From contig OX381714.1 of NCBI GenBank assembly GCA_947462335.1, positions 54,233,800-54,297,799 on the forward strand: a stretch of 64,000 bases of DNA, read 5' to 3'. This stretch comes from Harmothoe impar. Lineage: Eukaryota > Annelida > Polychaeta > Phyllodocida > Polynoidae. Within the stretch, counting starts at the first letter, position 1. The number at the start of each line of letters is the position of its first letter. Positions 35,263 to 47,700 of the stretch are shown piece by piece. The position numbers and the translations under genes are program-made. The notes under the pieces are model-generated. The model did no database searches. It saw nothing but the letters and a program-made list of their open reading frames with translations, and was not told where the DNA came from.

Positions 35263-36526
35263 AAGACTTACGGTAGGTGTACCTGAAAAGACGGGGTTAG
35301 AGCTGAATACCCCACACGTGACCTGTGACTCATGAATGCGTTGCCATACAATTTCATATCTAAACCATACAAGTGTGCTTGTATATACTGCTTCAAAGAA
35401 ACTAACCATTTGGTGTTTTGTCAAAGTGGGTTCAATGCTGGTTAAACTGGGACACTTCAAATATGGGTAAGTCCATATATGGGTCCAACTTAACAGCCCA
35501 GGTCAGGACCATGATGGGTCTCATATTGGAGCCCACTTGGGACCCAGATAAGACCCATCCAGCAATGCTGACTGGATGATAGCCCAGTGTTTATGTGAAC
35601 TCCCCATTGTATCAGCAGCACACCATGAAGGATCTGTGTTTACTTCTACATTTGCTTCAGTATATCCTTACGCCCCATAGCATATACATTATACTACTCA
35701 GCCAGTTATAAACAAGCATGGTCGACTTGGTTTACCTTTCTAATTAGATAGGTATAATCATAATAAACAATACATGCAGGAAAAAAGATGAATAAACTGT
35801 CATAATTCCACATGCATTGATCAAACACAAAGTCTTGCCCAAATCATTAATACACACAAGATAAGAGGTCAAATTCCTTTATGAGAAAGGGGTCAGACAA
35901 AAGCATGCCTCACTATGATCATTCATGAAGTCCACTTCACCATGAGCATATCCCCTGTAAAGCCATCAAAGGGTAAAAGTTGTTAATATTAGATAGGACA
36001 GGCATCAATGCAGAGCCACAGCAAACAAAGGCAGATTTCTTGAGGTGAATCAATAAAGTAACAAAGTGTGCACCCAAGCTGGCAGTCCCATTATGAGTGG
36101 TGGGGTTGTACTGGGACTGGGTTTGAGTCATGGAGGTTGTCTAAAGGCCCTACTCTTCCTACCCCTACAGTAAGAAGCAGAGTGAGGCTAGCAGCGGTGG
36201 TCTGCCCCTTTTATACCCCAGGTGTGATTTTAGAGTAGAGACTTGGTGGTTTTAGTTAATTTACCTTGATAAATACTCTAATATAATACACATTTAAGTA
36301 GTTAATTTAATCTTTTCCATATTACACGTCCTTATTCAAAACCTTATAAATCGTTGGTCAAATAAGTAGTTTCTCAATATATCTAATAGTAGCTAAAGTA
36401 ACGTGTTCGTTGTATCGTGTTTGTAATGAAGGAAATATTCTACAGAATGTAAGGCGACTATGCATTTGTCCTTTAGGCATATGTGTGAAAATGGTATCTG
36501 GGCATGCTAACAATATAACACTGTAA
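35263..36526. other. Intergenic DNA
   Basis: No supported gene. A tract of short imperfect CCCA/ACCCA repeats lies at about 35470-35570. Confidence 0.3.
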
Positions 36527-36527
36527 A

Positions 36528-37554
36528 TACACAGAGAGAAGTAAAAGCGTCGCCATGACTCTTTTACAATAGTTAACTCTAGTAGACTCTGGTAGCAGAG
36601 TCATGATGACTCTGGTGGAGGGGTCACAGCTACTCCAGTCATACCCCTTGCTCCTTGTACAAATTGACTCTCCCTCTTGACTCTATCAGTGCAGAGTCAA
36701 GTGCAGTTGACTCTGCCCCCAGGAGAGTCATTTGTAGTTTGACCCTTCATGAAGAGTCAAATAAAAAATGTATTGACTCTGAAAGTAGTTGCATATGAAA
36801 CCACCTGGTGGGGCAACTAACATTAATTTGGTACCAGTGGCAACCACAAGGCAGAGCCACTATCTATACTTTAGATAATTTTTACATGCCACACAGTTTT
36901 GATTCTTTATAGATAGGTCCACTATGTCTAAATAGTGTGGTCAAGGGATGTCAATGGATAAGCTTTCCAGTTAATTTACCTGAATCAAATGTGATGACAA
37001 ACTATACAATACATTTCAATAACATCAACAGTATAGAGCTTAGTCACCATATTTGTGGGTATGGGAAATAAACATAAGGCTGGACACTAACTCTGTGAGA
37101 TATAATGTGTGGCACTGCTTACTACTTCATATAGATCTGATATTGGCATCTAATATGTATATGGCCAATGGTCTGTAGAATATAGTGTGAGGCAGATATA
37201 ACTTAGCCCTTTCACACAGGGGGAAGTGGTGGACATTACAACATGTCTTGTTATTGACCTGTCTTGGGCAATAACCTCACCAACTCACTTCTCTCACAGG
37301 CCTCACCTGGCCTGCCCACTAATTATATACACCTGTTGCCCCCCACTCTACCCTGGCATAAATACACAATCCACCTGACCTGCATGCACTCAGATATTAG
37401 ATTTTGACTCCCCCTCTTTTGATGGGTCAACTGCTGTTGACTCTTCAGGAACAGAGAGTCAGACTTGTTAGACTCTCCTCTATAGGTGTCGTGGGAGACA
37501 AACTGTGACTCTGGCTGTCAGAGTCATTTCGACTCCTTTACTTTTCTGTGTGTG
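36528..37554. mobile_element. Inverted-repeat element with ACACAGA ends and GACTCT subrepeats
   Basis: The left end TACACAGAGAGAAGTAAAAG and right end CTTTACTTTTCTGTGTGTG are inverted. Both end regions are dense in GACTCT/AGAGTC, giving long self-complementary arms. The end sequence resembles those at 38706 and 55685. Confidence 0.55.
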
Positions 37555-38705
37555 GTGAAACCTAAAATAACCTTTTTTAGTTGACAAGATAGGCTGGATC
37601 TCACAACTTCAGAACTCAGAGCCAGGCTGGATAGTAAACTGAGTTAACCAGGAGAGTATCCGAGGGTCATGTATCTGTAAATCCCATGTGGTTTGCATAG
37701 GATTGTAGCAAGGATCTCCAACCATATATAAAGCCAATAATCATTTACACAGACAAGCTCTCGGTAACAGTAATTGGCAGGCACTAAATGATAATTCCAC
37801 TATAGTACCACGTGTAATATTGCATTTAGAGGCAACGAATGGCTATGTTCATCATGTAGACTGTTGGTTTGATACACTCCCTAAGGCTCGGCATGATGCA
37901 TCAATGCAGTCACTGTGAGCTATCACCGGCACAACATTGCATTGTGAAGACAAATGGGCATGAAGCCTTGAACCATCTTGCCCCCCTTAAAGGACCAATT
38001 GGCATTTTATGTGTAATAATAGTAGCCCGGGCCCTATCTCCTCAGCCCACGAGGCTGCAGGGGGTTCCAGGCACCCTCACAGGGGGATTTAGGACCCGGA
38101 TGACACTTCCAGAAATAGGATCAAATATGCAAATTACCAGTTTACTCCTGTAAATACAGCCGCAGACAAGGGGGTCATTTCATGGTCACTAGCCACGGGG
38201 GTTAGACCACCCCCCCTCCCTCCCACTCAACTTCCCTTTCCTCGAAAAGAAAGAAGAAAAGTTTTATGTTTCATGTAACCTGAACCTGGGATAAACTATA
38301 GCCGACTCTACAACGTTTCTGTTGGCACTATATAGCACGATGAACATAGGCCTAGGGCCTAGGGCGCTTCAACATTTGCCCCCTCCTCCAGCCAAACCTT
38401 CTCGGTGAGCAGGGTCCGACATAACAACCCTCCGTTTTATTAACTCAATGGCGTAGATTTACTAGACTACTCTATACTTGAGGTATAATGTCTGACAGAA
38501 TTAGTGTTACTGCAAATCTTTACAGTTTGTATTTACAGCTAGTCTGTGCATATAGAATATTGATTGCTATTTAATACTAAAGTAGTCCCAAAGTTCTTAC
38601 ATGAAACACACTTCTCTAGCCTTGGCAGGCCAAGACAAATGGGTGAAGAATGAAGTCAGGATAGGATGAAATTATTCCACCTCATCTGACACAATGTTAT
38701 GTCCA
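37555..38705. other. Intergenic DNA
   Basis: No supported gene. A GGCATGATGCATCAATGCAG repeat copy lies at about 37889-37910. Confidence 0.3.
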
Positions 38706-38928
38706 TGCAGGGAAAAGAAACAACGTCAAAAGGGAGTCCAGGTTGCCTCCAGAATGACCCCCCTCTTTAGGGGAGCCCAGGTTGTCTAACAGAGTATATG
38801 TGACTCTCTGACTGACCTAGGGGAGACACCTATAAGGGAGTCACATAGGGACCTGGGCATTCCAAGAGGGGGGGTTCATGCTGCAGGCAACCTGGACTCC
38901 CTTTTGACACCGCTTCATTTCTGTGCAG
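38706..38928. mobile_element. MITE, copy 1 of a shared family
   Basis: Arms of about 40 bp contain GTCAAAAGGGAGTCCAGGTT and its reverse complement, framing about 220 bp. The same family occurs at 55685-55934, with the left arm identical over about 30 bases. Confidence 0.75.
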
Positions 38929-40255
38929 TGGAGTATACCCCAGGGTATCTCTATCGCCTCAGGGGGCAGTCTGGTTTTCCCCTTTCCTTCTTTCATCATT
39001 TGCATTTCCTAATAATTGCATTTACTCTAGACTAAATTAGATGAGGGAAAGTCAGAGCTGGCTTTAAGGGTGGCATAGTGCTTTGAATTTGTTTGCATTG
39101 TATTTTGTTTTTTGACTGATGAGTATTGTTGCCGATCGACAAAAGATCATCTCTGGATATATATTACCGTGAGTCGCTCACTTTTTGCCAGTGGGTACAA
39201 TATACAGGTATATCAATAGAAAGACAATAGACATAATTTTTGTGTGTTGAGAAGACATTCAATGGTAAATAAAGGAATGCAGTGATGAACCATTAGATCA
39301 TTAACTTTACTTGATATAATAGTCCACCATCTATAACTACGCGACTTTCTGTGCCACTGTTAACAGTCAGTGTAGGAATACAGAAAATCTACTGTAACTT
39401 TACAGTATCTACTGTAGCTTTACAGCAGATTCTAGTACCGACAATAAATTATACACTTACAGTAGATTCTACTCTTTATCCAAAAAAGGCAACCAACTAT
39501 GTACAATGTAGACTATTTAAACTAGAACTCATACGTAAAATGGCTCATGAAAGTAATAACCATGTCTATATTGAAGAAAATCTTTTTAATTGATAAAATA
39601 CGCAGCCCCCTTCGATTAAATGGGGTTACTAATGGACTTATCAATTGATTTTTTTTTATAGAAACCATGTCTATATTGTATCATATCTATACACCCCAAC
39701 TGTTACACCTCCCACCCGATACCCACACAACACAAGCTGTCTCGAGCAGTTCTAATACAACTCAACGACACCCCCCCTCCACCCCCCACCACCTTTCCCC
39801 CCACCCTGACAGTCCAGGAGCAGTTGCAGGAACAGCTCACACCCTTCCCACACGCTAGGAGCAGCTCGGCCCGCCACTGGTGGTGAAAAGGGAGTGAGCC
39901 ATTCATCGTGCGCCGCCGGCCCCTGAGCCGCCGGTAGGCCCCATAATAGCTTTAATCAGTTGAATATTCTCACAATAGGCCCTGCTGAGTTATTGCCCTG
40001 GCCGCATTGTGCTGGAATTCAGCCTGATTCCCAAGGCAAACAATTGATGTGGGCCTAATCACATGTGTTGGCAAGGGCACGCTCAATTATCAATTGTTCC
40101 TTGCACAAAGCGGGCGGCCGGGCTAAAAGCGGACGCCGCCCTGTGTTTATACTTGACAACGCTCGCCGACAAGGCGGGTATTGTGTGCAGGCTTGCCCAG
40201 TGGATCATCCTGCTCACCACTCGATCTGTCATATTGAAGGCACTCATCAATACAG
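38929..40255. other. Intergenic DNA
   Basis: A TCTACTGTAA/TTACAGTAGA-type repeat cluster lies at about 39350-39480 (similar units near 2880-3000). No supported gene. Confidence 0.3.
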
Positions 40256-40676
40256 CTGGACACAGAGAGGGAAGGAGGGAGGGAGGGAGGCAGGGATGGA
40301 GGGAGGGAGGGAGGGCGGGAGGGAGCGATGGGGGGAGGGAGGGAGGGGGAGGGTTGGAGGGGAAGGAAAGGGAGAGAGGGGGAGAGAAGGGGAGAGAAGG
40401 GGAGAAAAGAGGAAAGAAGGGGCAGAGGGGGTGGCAGAAAGAGAGACAGAGAGAAAGAGGGATATAGAGTGAGCGAGTGTGATGCATGTATACAGAGACA
40501 GAGAGACAAGGAGACAGACAGACAGACAGAGACAGAAAGAAATAGGGAGCCAGAGAGAGTAAGAGACCGGGGGAGAGCGATGGATAAGATGAGAAAGGGA
40601 GAGAGGAACAAGGGGAGTGGTAGTGAGACAGACAGACATACTACATACAGCACAAAAGAGAGGCAGACAGACAGAA

Positions 40677-40763
<87 letters not shown>

Positions 40764-40803
40764 GACAGAGAGAGACAGAGAGAGACAGAAAGACAGAGAG
40801 AGG

Positions 40804-40869
<66 letters not shown>

Positions 40870-41350
40870 GGAAGAGAGAGAGATGGATAGGGCGAGAGTG
40901 GTAGTGAAGCAGACAGTCAGACAAAATGAGACAGAGAGAGAAATAGGCCGACAGATATATAGGGTCAGAGAGAGACAGAGTGAGACAGAGTGTGACAGAG
41001 TGTGCGAGGGAGAGAGAAGGAGAAAGAGAGTAGTGGTGAGACAGACAGACAGAGAGACAGCATGAGGGAAGCAGAGACTGCAGTGACAGGGGAGACATGC
41101 ATGTACATCACCCTCAGAAAAGTGAGAGTCATTGTCGCTATAACTACCCTCACCTGAGGGTCAGGCACTGGTTAGAGAGGGACAAAGGGAGACAGCGACA
41201 TTCCGTGTGACTAACAGAGACAGAGCCAGACAGACGGAAAATAGAGGGGATAGAGACAGGAACAGGCAGACAGACAGGCAGTAGACAGAGAGAGACAGAT
41301 ACATGAGGGGAGACAGAAACACACACATGGAGACTGAGAGAAAGAAAGAT
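40256..41350. repeat. 1.1-kb polypurine tract with GGGA, GA, CAGA and GT simple repeats
   Basis: The plus strand is almost entirely A/G from 40256, in the order (GGGA)n, GGGGAGA-type units, (CAGA)n, (GA)n (about 40678-40740) and (GT)n (about 40837-40866), then degraded CAGA repeats. All overlapping reading frames of Arg/Glu/Gly or Leu/Ser repeats are products of the repeat, not genes. Confidence 0.9.
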
Positions 41351-41659
41351 GCATAGCCTGCTACTGCTCTGCCTCATCTCCCCATCTCCAGGTTTTAGTT
41401 TGATAATTACCAGCCAAGAAAAGTGCCTCATCCTTGGGACCAGATTCATGTTGATGTATTTGACGTTTAATTCTAATAACAATTCACAAGAGATAAGCTT
41501 TAACCAGAAGGGAAATGAAGAAAATGAAGCATATTAGGAAACAAGGGCCCATCTGTATGACAATGGAGGTCTTGTTTTGGCTGCTTATTTTAACAAAAGC
41601 AGATTGAGTCGCCGTCCCTGTGGTCTTTAAGGACCTCTTTTTGGTTTGATAATGTGTTA

Positions 41660-41788
41660 TGCCCTTTCTCGTCATGATGCATGGCTGCAGCTCTGATGGG
41701 TCTACTTACCAATGGTCCATTCATGCATCATGCCGACCTTTCGGGAGTGTATTAACTACAAAGGCATGATGCTTGAATGCAGCACTAT
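41660..41788. repeat. Dispersed repeat interrupted by element B
   Basis: It contains GCATCATGCCGACCTTTCGGGAGTGTATTAAC and GCATGATGCTTGAATGCAGC; the order resembles 55275-55350. The element B LTR starts directly after it, preceded by CTAT. Confidence 0.5.
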
Positions 41789-42302
41789 TGTAAATCTAGG
41801 TTCTGTGAATACAGTGACTCGGACAACAGGATACAAGTAATAGACAATCAGTTTAATGCATAGCATGTTTATATACAGTTACACTCGTGATCTCCATGGG
41901 AATCTAGTACCACTTATCAGTACTCCAATCATGTCACCTGAGTGGCCTTGATACCGCCTCCTTTTTTACATAATTCCCTCACACTCCCTCACACGTGAGG
42001 TGTGCATGATACACATGTTACCAGTGTACCCTGGTGATCTTCACCATATACCTTTACATAATATATAGAACATTATGATATTATACCACAGGTTATTAGG
42101 TATTCTTAATTATTCATTCCTTTACAGTAAACAACAGTAGTGGATACCTGGGGGGGGGGGGGGTATCCATGCAACTATCAATATACAAAGGCCCTTAAGC
42201 TTAATCTTTGTATGTGTGCTTCACTATCCGCATTTACCAAATCATTCGATAATTAATGCTATATACATATTCAATTAAGATAATTTGTAGAATTAACTTA
42301 CA
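41789..42302 (-). repeat. 3' LTR of element B
   Basis: About 514 bp from TGTAAATC to TTACA. The inner end is inferred from the TGTAA/TTACA inverted ends and an adjoining purine-rich tract on the minus strand (ATGGGAGGTG, 42303-42312) that fits a polypurine primer. The end may be off by a few bases because the other LTR is incomplete. Confidence 0.7.
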
Positions 42303-42312
42303 CACCTCCCAT

Positions 42313-42555
42313 ATTTATCTCTTGCCCCACAGTACAATCAGTGTTTGTTGGGCAAGCTGCTTTCAACTGGGGAGTTCTTGTAGTTTAGGCGTGCCTTTAT
42401 CCATTTAAATTCATGATTGGCTTTAGATTTGAGAGTTAATTGTTACCGTTTTCACACATACGGGTCTGAAAGGTTGCATGTTACTTATCAAAGTCCCTTT
42501 AAATGAGAATTTTAGCGTATTCACTGAAGATGGTCACACAATCGGCACTACTGGA
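42313..42555 (-). other. 3' untranslated region of element B
   Basis: About 240 bp lie between the last env-like segment and the polypurine-like tract. No frame or repeat was recognised. Confidence 0.4.
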
Positions 42556-44512
42556 TCAATCATGGTTTTTGTATGCCTCTACCAGAAGGGGGGAGTCGGG
42601 GGACAGGGTGTGGGTGGCTCGAGTTGGGGAGAACTGCTCTGCGTTTACAAAGGAATTGTTAACAACTACCGGGTTTGGTGGGGCGGGTGGTAGGTGCAGG
42701 GCAGTGAGCGCTACTTGTTGATCAGAGTGAGACGGCTGTGGGCTGTGTTCATTTTGTGTAGGGGTATTTAGCAATACACACCGTGTCTTTTTGTATTTTG
42801 AGTATGCCAGGTACCCTATGATACATATAGACATCAGAATAGAACATATAGATAACACATTAACCGTGGAGGTCAGGTGTTCTTTGTACAAAGTCGGGAT
42901 GGACCAAAGGGGGTGTGGTTTGTTCCAATTTGCTATGTGCATTAGAGATACAGTGGCTCTGCGATTGAATGTCATTACCTGATTTCCGGAGTGATTTCTT
43001 TTGGCCAGGAGAAATTAATAGGGGGAATGGACATGGCCGGGTGCTGTTGTAGGTGGATACGTGCGTATCCCACGTCCATTCCTTTAACTGACCAGTCAGG
43101 GGACTCTAAAGAACATTTGGGTTGTAACAGGAATTTGGTAACAGTTTTCATGATATAAGAAACTGGGGAGAGGCTGGGGCAACGTAGTGTGACCTGTGTA
43201 TCATGATATGGTACCACAATAGTTAAAGATATATTATCAACCGCGCGGTATACTGCTGATGCAATATGAGGGGTAGCTACAAAAGTAATATTACAGTGAT
43301 CTGGGGTATGATTTAACAGTAGCGCTTTTTCACAGTCTGTTCCTGTATTGTGTACCACAGGGTAGCACACTTTAGGAGAATGTCCTGAACAATCCTTGTT
43401 TGTGGGTGCAAATGTCCTGCCATTCTCCGTAGAGATTCCCACCGCATTATGACCGGATACCTGGCGCAGCACTTTGTTGTTAAGTGGCACGGGGAAATAT
43501 TGGAGTCCATAAATAAGGTAGTCATCACGAGAGGTGGCCGGTAGCACCACACTATATGCAAGCTCCCCGTTCTTAGAGTTCCACATTGGGGATATTTTTA
43601 AAAACTGGTAGTACCAAGTGGCGGGTAGGGGTACATGTCCTAGTTTTGTTAAATGTGTCCTTGCTGTCTCTAGCTGGGTGGGGGTTAATAAGTCCTCTGT
43701 CAGGTAACCCCTCTCCAGCTCGGCCCTTTGGTGGTGGAATGCTGCAGCTTCGGCAGCATAGGTGGTGGATATGGATTCAATTAATGATATTGTTCCGTCT
43801 ATTAACCTCATGCTTTGAAGCCTTCTAACAGCAGTATATATAGAGGCTTGGTCCTTTACCATGTGATTGATTAAAGTTTGTAGAAATACCGTTCTGTTGG
43901 AGATCATAGCGATGTATTCCCTATTCTCCTGCACAAGGAGGCGTGTGGTGTTAATGAAGGATATCATTTCCACACTGTTGTGACGTACCTTGGCTTGGGA
44001 GGTTCTTAGGCTATTCACCTGTGTCAACAGGTCGTGTATATCATCCATCGTTGCTATACCAAACAGACTGCGGGACCATCTGCCTAGAAAATCCCGATGC
44101 CTCTGCGTTCTCTGCTGCTGGATTTACTGTTGGTGGACGAGTCCACAGCTACTGACGCCATGCTCATACGGGCTGATACAGCAGAGAGTCGTGAAGCCCA
44201 TAAGATGTTATTGTCTGCTGATATATGGGCATCAGCAAGTTCCATGTACTTCTGTAATTGGAGTCGAACCCTCTCCAGTGAGGGTGGGCGAGGAGGTTGT
44301 AGTGTCATGACTATTGTCCATATTCCTGACACTATTTTCCCCGTCCCCTGTGATGTCACTAGTATGCCATCCTGTGTTAGAAGATCCTTTACTGGTGCTG
44401 TTGGTGTGCTGCCGACTCTGGTGGGCTGGTTGCACATGAACAGTGTTAGCAGTATTATTGTCCACATATAGTGCCTGCCGTCCCGGCACTTTACGTAGGG
44501 TAGGGCCATCAT
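42556..44512 (-). pseudogene. env: Env-like glycoprotein region of element B, in three successive reading frames
   Basis: Three open segments lie in the env position. 44512-44084 (142 codons, ATG) has a hydrophobic signal/anchor stretch (residues 16-31) and near its end a furin-type RERR followed by GIGIF, then a stop. 44048-42975 (357 codons) is an ectodomain-like region with heptad-type helices, an LLTPTQLE stretch and six or more Cys. 42975-42556 (139 codons) has one membrane-spanning segment followed by basic residues. Each segment is in the -1 frame relative to the one before; the last two overlap as TAATG. The layout resembles the errantivirus/baculovirus F-type fusion protein family, inferred from motif order without a search. 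As it stands no single frame encodes the whole protein, so it is probably inactive, unless frameshifting or sequencing error explains the breaks. Confidence 0.6.
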
Positions 44513-44709
44513 ATCGAGAGGGAGTATCCCTCTCTCTATAGGCTTTTCTAGGCTTGTTGCAGGATCCGTCCAGGGCAGGTTGTGACGTGGGAGGTTGGGG
44601 ATTGCTTGTATTTATTCCTGCCCGATCAGTGGGGAGTGGAGGGCGTGCCGGGCGTTGGTCAGGTAAGGGAGGGGGGGATGTTGTTTTGCCCAGATTTTGA
44701 GTACCGTTA

Positions 44710-47700
44710 TCACCGGGCTCCTCCAGTGTACCTCCCACTGATGGTCTCCCTGAGGCCGTTCCCATCGCAGGTCCTTCCATATTTAAAATAGGAGGGGAGG
44801 GGGGGCCGTCGGATGACGGGGAGGGGGGGTTTGGTACACCTGGTGGCGTGAGTGTTACCGGGAGGGGTAGGGGTGGCGGCAGGAGCAGCTGTGGAACTGG
44901 TGCATCCATAACGGCAGGGATAACAGGCGCGCCGGGGGGAGGTGGGGGTGTTGTGGGAGGGGGGGGGCGGGGGGTGTACACCAAAATGGATGAGGGGGAG
45001 GCTATGTTCGGTCGGTGGTTGCACAGCTCTTCTCCTCAATTTGGTTTTCTGTTTGCCACCGCCCCTTCCTGGGGGTGGGGGTGAGGTGGGACGTGGGGGG
45101 TCGGGATGTGGGGTCTCTCTTTCCTCCAGTGGGCGGGGGGCCGGAGGGTCAGGGGGTGGGGGAGGGGCAGCGTGCAGTTTAAGCCTATCTATGTTTGTAA
45201 CCTTTGGCTTCCCATTCTCGTCCTCCATGTGCACCACCCCCTCCCTCACATCTATTACCCTATAGGGGCCTTTGAATTTCGGCAAGAAGACTTTACTGAC
45301 CGGGTCTAGATATAGCACTGAGCAACCAGGGGTTATGGGTGGCGCCCTAGGGCGGGCGTCTAACCTGCTGTGATTTTGCTGTTGCTGTAATTTCCGCTGG
45401 GCAGTAGCCGATACCGCCCTCTCCTGTGCAACCGTTATTCTCTCTGATAACGTGTCATGCTGGGGGAGGGGGGCCGCTGGGGGGTAGGCTGAGGGGCCTG
45501 AGGGGGGGTCCCTTGCGTAATGCAACTGAAAAGGTGAGAAACCCGTAGCGTTGCAGACCGTTGTTCTGTAGGCAGATAGTGCATCTCCCAATACATCTTC
45601 CCATGCATGTGGTTTTCCGCGCACCATTTTAGCAATCATTGTTTTGAGAGTCTTTATAAATCTCTCCGTACGCCCGTTAGTGGCTGCGTGGTACGGCGTA
45701 ATAAATCTGTGGTCTACGCCCTCCCTTTTCATCAAATCTCTTATCAAATGACTGGAGAATTCCCCGCCATTATCTGATATCATGACGGCCGGCTTCCCAT
45801 GGTGAGGGAAGTATTCATGTTTGAGATAATCGTGCACCCCCTGTGTACCTTTAGACGGGAGGGGCTTGACTTCCGGCCAATTTGAGTAGTGGTCGATAAC
45901 CACCAACCCAAATTTACTGCCGTGTGCAGATTTGGGTACGGGTCCAAACAGATCCATGGAAATGATCTGTCCCGGGCCGTCAGGTACAGGCATGGGGGTC
46001 GATTTAGGATGTTTCCGGCGGCCTTGGTGTGCCTCACAGATAAGGCATTGGTCAAGGACCTTTTGGACGGTTCTCCTCATACACCCCCAGCTATAAGCCT
46101 CTTGTAGCCTGTGGAGTGTCCTCTGCATGCCGTGGTGCCCCACCTCCTCATGGGCTTGATAAGCTATCTGTTCCCAGAGCAGTGGGGGGAGGAATAGCCG
46201 TGGGAAAACTGGCCGCCCTGGAGGAGGCGATATGGTGTACAAGTGGCCTTCATACACCATAAAGTCATTTTCGTCCCTAATCCCTAGCTCATACTCCGGT
46301 AGCTGGGATTGTAGCATAGCAACCTCACGGGGGTCCAGATTATTGCTATGCCAGGGGGTGGGTGTGTGAGCTGCCGACACACCTGCTATCTCAAATTCCT
46401 CTCCAGCCCTACTTCTGATGCGAGATAAAGCGTCGGCCCTTACATTATTCACCCCTTGACGATATTCGATCGGTGCCCCGTATTCGGCCAGTAAAACCGC
46501 CCACCTTTGTATTTTAGTGTTTTTGACTTCTGACAAAAAGAGCGATTTTAGTGGTTTGTGGTCCGTGTATATGGTGAAGGTGGCACCATGCAGGTACGGG
46601 CGTAGTTTTTGGAGGGCGTATATTATAGCATACGCCTCCTTTTCCACCGTGGCCCATTTAGCTTGTGCTTCTGTCAATATTTTAGAAAAATATTGCACTG
46701 GCCTGTCAATGCCCTCCGGTCCTCTCTGGCAAAGGACGCCCCCTATGGAAGAGTCACTAGCGTCACAAAACAGTTGATAAGGCTGGTCTAGTTGTGGGTG
46801 TGCCATAACACTGTCGGAGCATAGTGCTTCCTTGAGCGCCATCCAAGCCTCCTGTTCCGCCTTACCCCACTTAAAACGATGGTTTCTTTTCATGAGGTTA
46901 GTGAGGGGTAGTGAGAGTTCAGCATAGTTGTTTACACATTGGCGATAGTAGTTGGTGAGGCCAAGGAAACTACGTACCCCTTTTAAGTTAGTGGGAGGGG
47001 CCATGTCTTGCACTGCTGCGACCTTGTCAGGGTCGGCACTGATTCCCTCAGCATGCACTATGTATCCCAGTAACTTTATGTGTGCTTGGTGCAGAATGCA
47101 CTTGGACGGTTTGAGGCGTAAGTTGTACGCCATTAATGCCTGCATTATAGCATCTAGATGCCTGTCATGCTCCTCATGTGACTTGGAGAAAACGATGACG
47201 TCATCCAAGTATACAAGGGCTGACTTACCGAGGAAGGGGGCCATAACCTTGTTCATGAGGCGCTGCCATGTCCCTGGTGAGTTACACAACCCAAACGGCA
47301 TTCTGCGGAATTGGTACAGTCCCCTGTGTGTTACAAACGCAGTTTTCTCAATGCAATCCTGCTGCATTTCAATCTGCCAATAGGCTGGTTTGAGATCTAG
47401 CGTGCTGAACACGGTACTTCCGGTCATGCTATCGAATATATCTTGTATATTCGGGAGGGGGTGGGCGTCTTTCTTGGTTACAGCATTCATTTTCCTATAA
47501 TCAATGCATATGCGTGTCTCCCCAGACTTTTTCGGGACTATGATGATAGGACTTGCCCAAGGGCTGGAGCTGGGTTCAATTACTCCTAGATTGAGCATGT
47601 GGTCGATTTCCTCATCCACTAGCTTTCGTTTTGACAGGGGGAGCCTGTATGGGCGTTGGTTTATAGGCTGAGCGTCACCCGTATCTATGTTCATCTTCAC

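Noticed and set aside
40063..41098. Long Arg/Glu/Gly- or Leu/Ser-rich frames on both strands
   Set aside because: All are translations of the polypurine simple repeats.
44232..44984. 250-codon Pro-rich frame as a separate gene
   Set aside because: It starts with a non-ATG codon inside pol, is composition-driven and has no domain; kept only as a low-interest observation.
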